Assembly (NCBI RefSeq): GCF_001043955.1
Contig: NZ_LABZ01000178.1
Span: forward strand, 1 to 50,813
Length of the DNA: 50,813 nucleotides
From: Methylobacterium tarhaniae
Lineage (GTDB): Bacteria > Pseudomonadota > Alphaproteobacteria > Rhizobiales > Beijerinckiaceae
Direction: 5' to 3'
The position numbers and the translations under genes are program-made. Below the pieces are notes generated by a model. That model was not told where the DNA came from and made no database searches. It saw nothing but the letters and a program-made list of their open reading frames with translations. Numbering within the stretch: position 1 is the first letter of the stretch; every line of letters begins with the position of its first letter. Shown piece by piece: positions 25,095 to 33,823 of this stretch.

Positions 25095-25261
25095 CGCGAG
25101 CGGCCCATCGGTCCGTCAGAGGCGGTCGGCCAGGCGTTCGCCCCGGGCCTGGGCGGCAAGCCCCGCTCGCCCCCCCTCGCCCTGCGGCCCAAACCCCCCT
25201 ATAAGCCCGGCTTCCGCAACCGACCTGACCGGTTATCGAAGAGGTGCGGTAGGAGAGGACG

Positions 25262-26644
25262 ATGAGCGAGCGTTGGACCCCCACGAGCTGGCGGCAGCTG
25301 CCGATTCAGCAGGTCCCGGATTATCCGGATTCCGCTTCCCTTGCGGCGGTGGAGCGGCAGCTCGCGAGCTTTCCTCCGCTGGTCTTTGCCGGTGAGGCGC
25401 GCAAGCTGAAGCAGAACCTCGCCAAGGTCGCGGCCGGCGAGGCGTTCCTGCTTCAGGGCGGCGATTGTGCCGAGAGCTTCGACGAGCATTCCGCCGACAA
25501 CATTCGCGATTTCTTCCGCGTCTTCCTGCAGATGGCGCTGGTGCTGACCTTCGCGGGCGGCTCGCCGGTGGTGAAGATCGGCCGCATCGCCGGGCAGTTC
25601 GCCAAGCCGCGCTCCTCGCCGACCGAGACCGTCGACGGCGTCTCGCTGCCGAGCTACCGGGGTGACATCGTCAACGGCATCGGCTTCACGGAAGCCGAGC
25701 GGGTTCCCGATCCGCGCCGGCAGGTCGAGGCGTACCGGCAATCGGCCGCGACGCTGAACCTCCTGCGCGCCTTCGCGACCGGCGGCTACGCCAATCTCGA
25801 GAACGCGCATCGCTGGATGCTCGGCTTCGTCAAGGACTCGCCCCAGTCCTCGGCCTATGCCGACCTGGCCCAGCGGATGACCGAGACCCTCGACTTCATG
25901 CGGGCGATCGGCATCAACCCGGAGACGCACCAGGAGGTGCGCCAGACCGATTTCTACACCAGCCACGAGGCCCTGCTGCTCGGCTACGAAGAGGCGCTGA
26001 CCCGGGTCGATTCGACCAGCGGCGACTGGTACGCCACCTCGGGCCACATGCTGTGGATCGGCGACCGCACCCGCCAGGCCGACCACGCCCATATCGAGTT
26101 CGCCCGGGGCATCAAGAACCCGATCGGCCTCAAATGCGGCCCGTCGCTGAAGGCCGACGACCTGATCCGGCTCGTCGACCTGCTCAACCCGGGCAATGAG
26201 GCCGGCCGCCTGACCCTGATCTGCCGCTTCGGCGCCGACAAGGTCGGCGACCACCTCCCCGCCCTGGTCCGGGCGGTGGAACGCGAGGGCCGCAAGGTCG
26301 TGTGGTCCTGCGACCCGATGCACGGCAACACCGTGACGGCGAGCGGCTACAAGACCCGGCCGTTCGAGCGGGTGATGAAGGAGATCCAGGGCTTCTTCGA
26401 CATCCACCAGGCGGAAGGGACGCATGCCGGCGGCATCCACCTCGAGATGACCGGCAAGAACGTCACCGAGTGCACCGGCGGCGCCCGGGCGCTGACGGCG
26501 GACGATCTGCGCGACCGCTACCACACCTATTGCGACCCGCGCCTCAACGCCGAGCAGGCGCTGGAAGTGGCCTTCCTGACCGCCGATCTCGTCAAGCGCG
26601 AGCGCCGGCAGCACGAGCATCCCCGGATCGAGGCGGCCGAGTAG
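25262..26644 (+). CDS. aroG: Class II DAHP synthase
   Basis: 460 residues, the plant/mycobacterial-type (class II) 3-deoxy-7-phosphoheptulonate synthase that joins phosphoenolpyruvate and erythrose-4-phosphate, first step to chorismate. Hallmarks: LQGGDCAESFDEH, VKIGRIAGQFAKPRSSPTE, KCGPSLKADDLIRL, WSCDPMHGNT and ECTGGARALTADDL. The ribosome site GGAGAGGA lies right before the ATG. TATAAG at about 25200-25205 may be its -10 element. With trpGDC the window holds both the entry to and part of the tryptophan branch of aromatic synthesis, though far apart. A strong terminator follows. Confidence 0.92.
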   Translation: MSERWTPTSWRQLPIQQVPDYPDSASLAAVERQLASFPPLVFAGEARKLKQNLAKVAAGEAFLLQGGDCAESFDEHSADNIRDFFRVFLQMALVLTFAGGSPVVKIGRIAGQFAKPRSSPTETVDGVSLPSYRGDIVNGIGFTEAERVPDPRRQVEAYRQSAATLNLLRAFATGGYANLENAHRWMLGFVKDSPQSSAYADLAQRMTETLDFMRAIGINPETHQEVRQTDFYTSHEALLLGYEEALTRVDSTSGDWYATSGHMLWIGDRTRQADHAHIEFARGIKNPIGLKCGPSLKADDLIRLVDLLNPGNEAGRLTLICRFGADKVGDHLPALVRAVEREGRKVVWSCDPMHGNTVTASGYKTRPFERVMKEIQGFFDIHQAEGTHAGGIHLEMTGKNVTECTGGARALTADDLRDRYHTYCDPRLNAEQALEVAFLTADLVKRERRQHEHPRIEAAE

Positions 26645-26671
26645 GCTCATCCCCGCATCGGGTCATGACGA

Positions 26672-26720
26672 GGCCCGGGACAGGTGCCGCTCTCGCGCGG
26701 TGCCCGTCCCGGGCCTTTTT
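26672..26720 (+). terminator. Rho-independent terminator after DAHP synthase
   Basis: GGCCCGGGAC (26672-26681) pairs perfectly with GTCCCGGGCC (26706-26715), followed by five T residues. It lies 28 bp after the synthase stop codon. Confidence 0.85.
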
Positions 26721-26931
26721 CATGTCGGGAGCAGATCCCGGGCCGTTCTTGGCAGATGAAGGAGCGATCGCACCCCCGCGTGCCGGCCGCATCGCTCCGA
26801 AGGTTCCACCAACCGCCGGGGGAGACCGATGCCCTCGGCGGCGCATCTCCCGGATCCGGGCCGAGATAGCCGACGAAGAGGCTTGCGCCCGGGCCGGACC
26901 GTCGCTATACCGCCGCCATCCCGCCGGGCCA

Positions 26932-27007
26932 GCTCCCATCGTCTAGCGGTCTAGGACGTCGCCCTCTCACGGCGAAAACAGGGGTTCGAGTCCCCTTGGG
27001 AGCGCCA
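26932..27007 (+). tRNA. tRNA-Glu (anticodon CTC)
   Basis: A 76-nt cloverleaf: acceptor GCTCCCA pairs with TGGGAGC, anticodon stem TCGCC/GGCGA encloses CTCTCAC, anticodon CTC for GAG codons; T-arm AGGGGTTCGAGTCCCCT; discriminator G and encoded CCA (27005-27007). It reads GAG, the dominant Glu codon in this sequence. Confidence 0.96.
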
Positions 27008-27214
27008 CCGGCCGGATCATCCCGACATCGCTGATTGTCATGATCGCGCCGCGCGCTGCATGGCGTATGTGCGCGCGTCTGCCGCGATCCGGCGACCCTC
27101 CACGAAAGCGGTAGCGGGCCTCGCCCATCCCCACCCAAGGGATGCGTGCTCCAGCATCGTCCCTGCTGTTCTCATGTCTATCGGCCTGCTAAGCATCGGC
27201 CATACCAATAACCG

Positions 27215-29407
27215 ATGAAGACGAGAGACGTGATGCGGCGGACGATCATGCGCCTGCTGGGAGCGGCGGTAGTGTGCCTGATGTGTGCGGCGACGGCCGG
27301 TCTCTTGTTTGATCATCTATCACCACGTGTCCTGGCATTGATGCCGATCGACGGCGCTGCCGAAGTCTATCCCGGGTTGCCGATTGCGATCGAATTCTCA
27401 CGCCCGATGGCACCGGAGACGATCGGCCCTGCCGCCCTGTCCTTGCACGAGGACGGAGGTGCGGCCGTGCCGGTCGCGGTCGCGCTCGATGCCGGCCATC
27501 GGGTCGCCCGGCTGACGCCGCAGGGGCCGCTCAAGCCGGGTGCATCCTACCGGATCGCGGTCGGGACCGGGATCCGTCCGGCCGGCGCCCTCGGCCTTCC
27601 CCTGCGGGCGCCCGCGGAGGGACGCTTCACCGTGGCGACGGCGCCGAAGCTGCCGGCGTCGTCCGGCGCGCCGGTCCTGGTCGCGGTCGGCGACAGGAAT
27701 CCCCTCGGGCCCTACTACGCCGAGATCCTGCGGGCGGAGGGGCTGAACCTCTTCTCGGTGGTCGCCCTGGAGGACCTCACGCCCGAGCGCCTCGCCCGCG
27801 CCGCCCTGGTGCTGGTGACCGAATCGCCGGGCCAGGCCCTGGCCGAGCGGCTCTCCGCCTGGGTGCAGGAGGGCGGCAACCTGATCGCGTTCCGGCCGGA
27901 GGGTGCCTGGCTGCCGCTGTTCGGCCTCGCCCCGGCGGGGAAGGCCGCGGCCGAGCCCGTCGCCGACCGTTACCTGCAGGTCGACGCGGAGGCGCCGGCC
28001 GCCCGCGGCATCGTCCGTCAGGCGATGCAGTTCCACGGGGCCGCCAGCCGCTACGCCCTGGAGGACGCGACAATCCTCGCCCGTCTCTCGACCGGGACCG
28101 AAACCCTGCCCTGGCCGGCGGTGTCGGTGCGCCGGGCCGGCCAGGGCCAGGCGGCGGCCTTCGCCTTCGACCTCGCCACCTCGGTGGTGCGTCTGCGCCA
28201 GGGCAACCCGGCCTTCGCCGGGCAGGAGCGGGACGGCCTGCCGCCCCGGCGGCCGAACGACCTCTTCTTCCCCGACTATCTCGATCTCTCGCGGGTTGCG
28301 ATCCCGCAGGCCGACGAACAGCAGCGGCTCCTCGCCAACCTGATCGTGACGATGAGCGCCGAGCGCCTGCCGCTGCCGCGGGTCTGGTACCTGCCGGACG
28401 AGCGCCGCGCCGCGCTCATCATGGCGGGTGACGACCACGCCACCCGCCACGGCACCCTCGACGCCTACAAGCGCCTCGTCGCCGAGAGCCCGCTCGATTG
28501 CCGGCCCGAGGCCTGGGACTGCGCCCGGGCGACCTCCTACGTCACGCCGGATACGCGCCTCGCGGTCGAGCAGGCGCAGGCCTACGCGGCCCTCGGCTTC
28601 GAGACGGCGATCCACGTCGATACCGGCTGTCGCGACGTCGATGCCGCCGCCCTGGGCCTGGCGCTGAGCCGTCAGGCCGGCGGCATCGGGCGGCAGCTCG
28701 GCCTGCCGGCCCAGACGACGCACCGCCTGCACTGCGTCGCCTGGAACGGCTGGGCCGACACCGCCAAGATCGAGCGCGCCGTGGGGATTCGCCTCGACCT
28801 CGGCTACTATTACTGGCCCGGCTCGTGGATCCGCCGGCGGCCGGGCTTCATGAACGGCTCCGGCTTTCCGATGCGCTTCGCCGACCTCGACGGCCGCATC
28901 CTCGACATCTACCAGGCCGCCAGCCACCTCGTGAACGAGAACGGCGTCGATCAGGCGCGCGGCATCGCCGCCATGCTCGACCGGGCCCTCGGCCCCGAGC
29001 AGTTCTTCGGCGCCTTCGGCACCCATTACGATTACACCGACGGCTATTTCGACCGCCTGGTCACCGCCGCCCGCGAGCGGGGCGTCGCGATGATCTCCTC
29101 GGCCCAGATGCTGCGCTGGCTCGACCGCCGGGAGGCGACCCGGTTCGAGGCCCTGGCCTGGAACGGGCACGACCTGACCTTTCGGGCCCGCCTGGAGGAC
29201 GGGCCGGAGCGGGTGACCGGGATGCTGCCGGTCTCGGCCCTGTCCCACCGCCTCGCGGCGATCACCCGCGGCGGCCAGCGGGTGCCGTTCCGGATCGAGA
29301 CCATCAAGGGTCTCGACTACGCCCTGTTCGAGCTGGAAGCGGGCAGCTACGCCGTGCTCTACGACGAGAAGACCTCGGCGATGCCGCTCCCGGCCCGGCT
29401 GCGCTGA
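27215..29407 (+). CDS. Large exported protein with Ig-like and polysaccharide-deacetylase-like regions
   Basis: 730 residues. An N-terminal hydrophobic segment (residues 9-35) is a signal anchor. Residues 45-145 read as a bacterial Ig-like domain (Big_5 type: GLPIAIEFSRPMAPETI, LTPQGPLKPGASYRIAV). Residues 150-340 resemble a Rossmann or glutamine-amidotransferase-like fold (VLVAVGDRNPLGPYYAEILRAEGLN, LVLVTESPGQALAERLSAW). Residues 395-655 look like a deacetylase-type barrel, starting with ALIMAGDDHATRHGT and including GTHYDYTDGYFD. Probably acts on a polysaccharide outside the cytoplasm. Domain assignments are by eye and only the deacetylase part is reasonably secure. It follows tRNA-Glu by 207 bp with no obvious operon partner. 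Confidence 0.7.
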   Translation: MKTRDVMRRTIMRLLGAAVVCLMCAATAGLLFDHLSPRVLALMPIDGAAEVYPGLPIAIEFSRPMAPETIGPAALSLHEDGGAAVPVAVALDAGHRVARLTPQGPLKPGASYRIAVGTGIRPAGALGLPLRAPAEGRFTVATAPKLPASSGAPVLVAVGDRNPLGPYYAEILRAEGLNLFSVVALEDLTPERLARAALVLVTESPGQALAERLSAWVQEGGNLIAFRPEGAWLPLFGLAPAGKAAAEPVADRYLQVDAEAPAARGIVRQAMQFHGAASRYALEDATILARLSTGTETLPWPAVSVRRAGQGQAAAFAFDLATSVVRLRQGNPAFAGQERDGLPPRRPNDLFFPDYLDLSRVAIPQADEQQRLLANLIVTMSAERLPLPRVWYLPDERRAALIMAGDDHATRHGTLDAYKRLVAESPLDCRPEAWDCARATSYVTPDTRLAVEQAQAYAALGFETAIHVDTGCRDVDAAALGLALSRQAGGIGRQLGLPAQTTHRLHCVAWNGWADTAKIERAVGIRLDLGYYYWPGSWIRRRPGFMNGSGFPMRFADLDGRILDIYQAASHLVNENGVDQARGIAAMLDRALGPEQFFGAFGTHYDYTDGYFDRLVTAARERGVAMISSAQMLRWLDRREATRFEALAWNGHDLTFRARLEDGPERVTGMLPVSALSHRLAAITRGGQRVPFRIETIKGLDYALFELEAGSYAVLYDEKTSAMPLPARLR

Positions 29408-29523
29408 CGACGTGCGGCGCCCTGCGTCACCGGGAGGCGTGCACGATCCCGGGAGCCCGGGCGTTGGGCCGGGCACGCGTCCTCGCATCCCGCGGGGCCC
29501 GCCCTGGCCCGAGACCCGACCCG

Positions 29524-29787
29524 ATGGCTGCCGAGACCCACGCCCTCTCCGACCGCGCCCTGTCGATCTTCGCCTTCGCGGCCTATCACCACCTGATCAG
29601 CGGACAACCGATCAGCTCCGTGGTGCGGCGGGACGGCAGCGGCCATCGCGCCGATCCGGACGGGGTGGCGGAGGTGGAGGCGCGCGGCCTCGCCACCTTG
29701 AGCGACGACGAGATCACCTTCACCGCGCCCGGCATCGCCTTCGTCGAGGCGGTGGTGGCGGCGATCCGTCAGGCGAGCGGGCGTTGA
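29524..29787 (+). CDS. Small protein of unknown function
   Basis: 87 residues, soluble, acidic/alanine-rich (LSIFAFAAYHHLISGQPISSVV, then EARGLATLSDDEITFTAPGIAFVEAVVAAIRQ). The frame is open far upstream, but that part is antisense-like sequence within the preceding gene; ATG at 29524 gives a compact domain. The gene lies between the deacetylase-like gene and deoC on the same strand. No family recognised. Confidence 0.55.
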   Translation: MAAETHALSDRALSIFAFAAYHHLISGQPISSVVRRDGSGHRADPDGVAEVEARGLATLSDDEITFTAPGIAFVEAVVAAIRQASGR

Positions 29788-29872
29788 AGGCCCGCGGCCC
29801 GCTTGACGGCCCACGCGCCGCGATGGGAAGCCCTGCCGGGCGGCTGCAGGGCCGCCTCGGAGGATTCTCGCC

Positions 29873-30544
29873 TTGGACGCGCCCGGCCTCGCCGGCCTGA
29901 TCGACCACACGCTCCTGCGCGCCGACGCGACCGCGGCCGAGGTGCGGCGCCTGTGCGAGGAGGCGTCGGCGCACCGCTTCAAGGCGGTCTGCGTCAACCC
30001 GGTCCATATCGGGCTGGTGGCGGAGATCCTGGCGGGTGGCGACGTCGCCCCCTGCTCGGTCGTCGGTTTCCCGCTCGGGGCCGTCCCGCCGGAGGACAAG
30101 GCCGTGGAGGCCGCCGGCGCGGTGCGCCGCGGCGCCGCCGAGATCGACATGGTGATCGCGCTGGGCGCCCTGAAGGACGGGGATCGCGCCGCTGTCCGGG
30201 CCGACATCGCGGCGGTCCGGGCGGCCTGCCGGGGGCGGATCCTGAAGGTCATCATCGAGACCTGCCTGCTCGACGAGGCGCAGAAGCGGCTCGCCTGCAC
30301 CCTGGCGGTCGAGGCGGGAGCCGATTTCGTCAAGACCTCGACGGGCTTCTCGACCGGCGGCGCCACGGTGGCGGACGTCGCCCTGATGCGGGCGACCGTG
30401 GGCGACGCGGTCGGGGTCAAGGCGTCGGGCGGCGTGCGCAGCCTGGAGGCCGCCCGCGCCCTGATCGCTGCGGGTGCGAACCGGCTCGGGACGAGTTCGG
30501 GCGTGGCACTGGTGACCGCGGGGGTGGCGGGCGGGTCGTACTAA
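29873..30544 (+). CDS. deoC: Deoxyribose-phosphate aldolase
   Basis: 223 residues. Cleaves 2-deoxyribose-5-phosphate to acetaldehyde and glyceraldehyde-3-phosphate in deoxynucleoside salvage. TIM barrel with Schiff-base Lys153 in DFVKTSTGFSTGGAT and proton-relay Lys183 in VGVKASGGVRS; VGFPLGA at 64-70 is also typical. TTG start with GGAGG upstream. No other deo gene is adjacent. The TAA stop is also the first bases of repeat copy B; the GGSY C-terminus is normal for the family, so the repeat did not change the protein. Confidence 0.92.
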   Translation: MDAPGLAGLIDHTLLRADATAAEVRRLCEEASAHRFKAVCVNPVHIGLVAEILAGGDVAPCSVVGFPLGAVPPEDKAVEAAGAVRRGAAEIDMVIALGALKDGDRAAVRADIAAVRAACRGRILKVIIETCLLDEAQKRLACTLAVEAGADFVKTSTGFSTGGATVADVALMRATVGDAVGVKASGGVRSLEAARALIAAGANRLGTSSGVALVTAGVAGGSY

Positions 30545-30644
30545 GCAGATTTCGCAACAATGGTCGCCGGTTTTGCGACAAAAATCTGCGACCGAACAAG
30601 AACCTGAGCGGACGAAGCGTTGGCTTGCCGACGCAAGTCCGCTT
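30543..30644 (-). repeat. Dispersed 102-bp repeat, full copy B (inverted)
   Basis: Reverse complement of copy A with nine mismatches over 102 bp by eye. Ends are AAGCAGATTT (30543-30552) and AAGTCCGCTT (30635-30644); including flanking bases they read CTAAGC...GCTTAG. The left end overlaps the deoC stop codon. The same end of the element touches the upstream gene's stop in copies A and B. Confidence 0.85.
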
Positions 30645-30677
30645 AGGCTGCGCTCATCCGAATCCGGACACCCGACG

Positions 30678-31073
30678 ATGCGTCTCCCCCTCGCTTCCCT
30701 GCTGCTCCTCGGCGCGCTCGCCGCCCCGGCCCTCGCCCAGACGACCGCCCCGGCCCCGAACCCGTTCGGCCCCGGCGCGGCGAAGCCGACCCAGGCGCCG
30801 CCGCCGAACCCGCCCGCCATCCCGGCCAAGCCCGCGGCCCCGGCGCCGACCACCCAGGCGCCCGCCCCGCGCGCGCCGGCCGCCGGCGCGATCTATCCCA
30901 CCGCCATCGCGCCGAAATACGCCAAGGAGCCGGCCGGCAGCGCCCGCCAGCATACCTGCCTCGACCAGTACAACGCCAACAAGGCGGCCGGCGGCGCCGG
31001 CAATGGCGGCCTGAACTGGATCGAGAAGGGCGGCGGCTACTATTCGGAGTGCAACAAGCGGCTGAAGGGCTGA
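30678..31073 (+). CDS. Small exported Pro/Ala-rich protein
   Basis: 131 residues. A Sec signal peptide (MRLPLASLLLLGALAAPALA-Q) is followed by a 50-residue Pro/Ala/Thr-rich stretch and a C-terminal domain with two cysteines (HTCLDQYNANKAAG, YYSECNKRLKG). The Cys-containing end with CLDQYNANK resembles small periplasmic proteins common in Hyphomicrobiales; function unknown. It begins 33 bp after repeat copy B, which may carry part of its 5' region. Confidence 0.7.
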   Translation: MRLPLASLLLLGALAAPALAQTTAPAPNPFGPGAAKPTQAPPPNPPAIPAKPAAPAPTTQAPAPRAPAAGAIYPTAIAPKYAKEPAGSARQHTCLDQYNANKAAGGAGNGGLNWIEKGGGYYSECNKRLKG

Positions 31074-31148
31074 GACCGCGCGGTGGAGCCGGAGGCTCCA
31101 CATGCTCGAGCGGAGCCGATTTCCCGCGGGGAGGCGTCAGCCTCCCCC

Positions 31149-32360
31149 TCACGCCCGCGCCGGGCCGAGGGCCGGCCGCGCCGTCAGGGCGAGCGCCGTG
31201 CCCAGGCCGGCCGCGGCCAGCAGCCCCAGCACCAGCCAGGCCGGCCAGGCGGCCCCCGCCCCCTCGGCGAGCGCCGCCTGGTAGGCCTCGATCGCCCAGG
31301 CATTGGGGGTGAGCCAGCCGAGGCTCTGGAGCCAGGGCGGCATCAGGAAGCGCGGCACCATGCTGCCGCCGACCGCCGAGAGCAGCAGCACCCCGAAGGT
31401 CGAGACGAGGTGGGCCTGCTGGCGCGTCCGCGCCGCCGCGCAGGCGGCGAGGCCCAATCCCGCCGCCATGGCGGCGACCAGCACCCCGGTCACGAGCCAG
31501 GCCGCGGCATGCGGCCCGACCGAGACGCCGTAGAGGAGCGCCGCCGCGCCGAAGATCAGCGCGCCCTGCGCGGTGCCCTGGAGCACCAGGAACAGGAACT
31601 TGCCGAGCACCACCACCGGCAGGCCGCCGGGGGCGGCGGCGAGGCGGTCGGCGATGCCGGACTGGCGCTCCTCGACCAGGGAGAGGGCGCCCTGCATGGC
31701 GGCGAAGAGCAGGAACACCGCGGCGATCGCCCCGGCATAATAGGCGACCCGGGCGTTGCCGCCAGTCTGACCATCCCTGCCTTCCGGCGTCGAGGTCCGG
31801 GCGATCAGGGCGGCGAAGGAGAAGGCCTCGCGCTTCTCGCGGCTCTCCGCGAAGGCACGATCGAGGAAGGCGCGCTCGTCCGGCCCGATCTTGCCGGTGC
31901 GCTCGACATCGGCGACGACCCGCGACAGGACCACGTCGGGCAGGGCCTCGTTGAGCACCCGTTGCACCTGGCCGAGCGCGATCGGGGTGGCCAGCGCCCG
32001 GGCCGGGCTCTCGACGACGAGGATCGGCGCGTCGCCGGCGCCGCTCCCGGCCGCGAGGTCGCCGCGCAGCACCAGGGCGACATCGACCTCGCCCCGGCGC
32101 ACCGCAGCCGCGGGATCGCCGTGCAGGAGCACCGTGCGCAGGGCCGGATCGGCCTCGAGAGCGGTCACGAGGCGCGCGGTCGTGGCGGTGCGGGCCTGGT
32201 CGAGGAGCCCGACCTGGATGCGGATCCGCTCGCCGACGGCGCCGGAGAAGATCGCCGCGAAGACGCAGAAGATCACCGTCGGCAGCACGAAGGCCATCAC
32301 CAGGGCGGCGCGGTCACGCCACAGGGTGAGCAGCATCACCCGGAACGAAGCGACGATCAT
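31149..32360 (-). CDS. ABC-2 type transporter permease
   Basis: 403 residues. One N-terminal membrane helix (LVMAFVLPTVIFCVFAAIF), a periplasmic domain of about 150 residues, then five C-terminal helices ending with the ABC-2 pattern GGSMVPRFLMPPWLQSLGWLTPNAWAIEAYQ. This is the YhaP/DrrB-like exporter form. Its start overlaps the stop of the ATPase gene by 4 bp (ATGA), so the two are one transporter. Substrate unknown; drugs, lipids or pigments are possible. Confidence 0.85.
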   Translation of the reverse strand: MIVASFRVMLLTLWRDRAALVMAFVLPTVIFCVFAAIFSGAVGERIRIQVGLLDQARTATTARLVTALEADPALRTVLLHGDPAAAVRRGEVDVALVLRGDLAAGSGAGDAPILVVESPARALATPIALGQVQRVLNEALPDVVLSRVVADVERTGKIGPDERAFLDRAFAESREKREAFSFAALIARTSTPEGRDGQTGGNARVAYYAGAIAAVFLLFAAMQGALSLVEERQSGIADRLAAAPGGLPVVVLGKFLFLVLQGTAQGALIFGAAALLYGVSVGPHAAAWLVTGVLVAAMAAGLGLAACAAARTRQQAHLVSTFGVLLLSAVGGSMVPRFLMPPWLQSLGWLTPNAWAIEAYQAALAEGAGAAWPAWLVLGLLAAAGLGTALALTARPALGPARA

Positions 32361-33343
32361 GCGGGGACCTCCGCGGCGGCGCGGACGGGACGTTCGGGAG
32401 GGTTCTCCGCCGTCACGTCGCGGTAGAGGACGTCGAGGCCCGGCTCGCGCACCCGGATCTCCCGCACCGGCACGCCATGGCGGCGCAGATGCGCGAGGAG
32501 CGCCGCGCCGTCGCGCCCGCCTGCCACCGCGTCGCCGGCCCGCCAGCTCGCCTGCCAGGTCAGGGGCGAGGCCGGGTGGAAGCCCGCCTGGCGCAAGGCG
32601 GCCGCGGCGGGCGGGCCGGCGGCCTCGGCGAGCGCCACCTCGTGCTCGGGGGGGCCGGCGCGCAGGCCGGCGAGCAGGGCGGCGAGGCGCCCGTCGAGGC
32701 GCAGCGACCCGCCCTGCAGCACCAGGACCCGATCGGCCAGGCGCTCGGCCTCGGCGAAATCGTGGGTGGCGATCAGGACCGCCGCCCCGGATTCGGGCAG
32801 CCGTTCGAGCACGGCGTGGATCGCCGCCCGGGCGGCCTGGTCGACGCCCTGCGTCGGCTCGTCGAGGAGGACGAGGGCGGGCTCGCAGAGGAGGGCCACC
32901 GCGATGTTGGCCCGGCGCTGGTAGCCGCCGGAGAGCACGCCGACGAGGCGGGACGCGACGTCGTCGAGGCCCCCCCGCGCCAGGGCCCGGACCACCGCCG
33001 GCTCCCGCGCCGCCCGGGGCAGGCCGGCCAGGCGCGCGAACACTTCGAGGTTCTCCCGCACGGTCAGGCGCGGGTAGAGGGCGATCTCCTGCGGCACCCA
33101 GGCGATGGCGCGCCGCACGCCCGGCTCGCGCCCCGGATCGCCCCCCGCCACGCGCACGCGGCCGCGGCTCGGGACGAGGCGGCCGGCCAGGAGCCGCATC
33201 AGCGAGGTCTTGCCCGCGCCGTTGGGGCCGAGCAGAGCCGCGGTCTCGCCCCGCGCCAGAGCCAGGTCGATCCCGTCGAGGACCCGCTGGTTCCGGTACG
33301 AGAAGGCGAGATCGCGGACTTCCGCTGCGGGATCGGGCATCAT
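32357..33343 (-). CDS. ABC transporter ATP-binding protein
   Basis: 328 residues. Walker A GPNGAGKT, signature LSGGYQRR, Walker B ALVLLDEPTQGVD and a following ATHDFAEAERLADRV switch region; the final 100 residues form an accessory C-terminal part as in DrrA-like exporters. Start taken at the first of two adjacent ATGs (33343, MMPDPAAEV); the upstream ATG at 33388 has no ribosome site. It lies 57 bp after DUF2141 on the same strand, so may be co-transcribed with the carotenoid gene. Confidence 0.87.
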   Translation of the reverse strand: MMPDPAAEVRDLAFSYRNQRVLDGIDLALARGETAALLGPNGAGKTSLMRLLAGRLVPSRGRVRVAGGDPGREPGVRRAIAWVPQEIALYPRLTVRENLEVFARLAGLPRAAREPAVVRALARGGLDDVASRLVGVLSGGYQRRANIAVALLCEPALVLLDEPTQGVDQAARAAIHAVLERLPESGAAVLIATHDFAEAERLADRVLVLQGGSLRLDGRLAALLAGLRAGPPEHEVALAEAAGPPAAAALRQAGFHPASPLTWQASWRAGDAVAGGRDGAALLAHLRRHGVPVREIRVREPGLDVLYRDVTAENPPERPVRAAAEVPA

Positions 33344-33400
33344 TCCGTCACCACAGCAGAGGTTTGCGGCATTCCGAGGGATGGCCACCGCCGGGATGCG

Positions 33401-33823
33401 CTACCGGGCCGGCAGGGCGCGGGTGAGCCGCACCCGCAAGTTCGCGCCCGGCTCAAGCAGGCGGAAGGCGGCGGCGGAAAAATCCGGCCGGCCGCGGCGG
33501 CCGGCGCCGTTCGAGAAGCCGTAGGGCTCGGTCGGCAGGCCCAAGGAGGTGCGGCCGAGGCGCCCGTCGCCGTCGAGATCCTGGAACGCCGCCACCGCAT
33601 AGGTGCCCGGCGGGACGTCGGAGAAGCCGAAGCGCAGGCTCGGGCCCGCGGCAGGCCCGCTCTGGCCGATGCGGCAGGCTTCCTCGGCGAGCGATCCGGT
33701 GCAGAGCGCGACGAAGACCCGGCCGGCCCCCGGCTCGACCCCGTCGACCTCGACCGAGAGGTCCGCCGCTTCGGCCGGAGCCGCCAGGATCGCGAGGGCG
33801 GCGGCGAGAAGGACGCGCCTCAC
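33401..33823 (-). CDS. Exported DUF2141 protein
   Basis: 140 residues: signal peptide (VRRVLLAAALAILAAPAEA-A) then a beta-rich DUF2141 domain with VFVALC, FSDVPPGTYAVAAFQDLDGDGRLG and GLPTEPYGFSNGA, the family's most conserved stretch (the DLDGDGRL looks like a calcium-type loop). DUF2141 genes commonly sit next to carotenoid desaturases, as here. The GTG start overlaps the stop of the desaturase gene (GTGA), so translation is coupled. Confidence 0.85.
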   Translation of the reverse strand: MRRVLLAAALAILAAPAEAADLSVEVDGVEPGAGRVFVALCTGSLAEEACRIGQSGPAAGPSLRFGFSDVPPGTYAVAAFQDLDGDGRLGRTSLGLPTEPYGFSNGAGRRGRPDFSAAAFRLLEPGANLRVRLTRALPAR

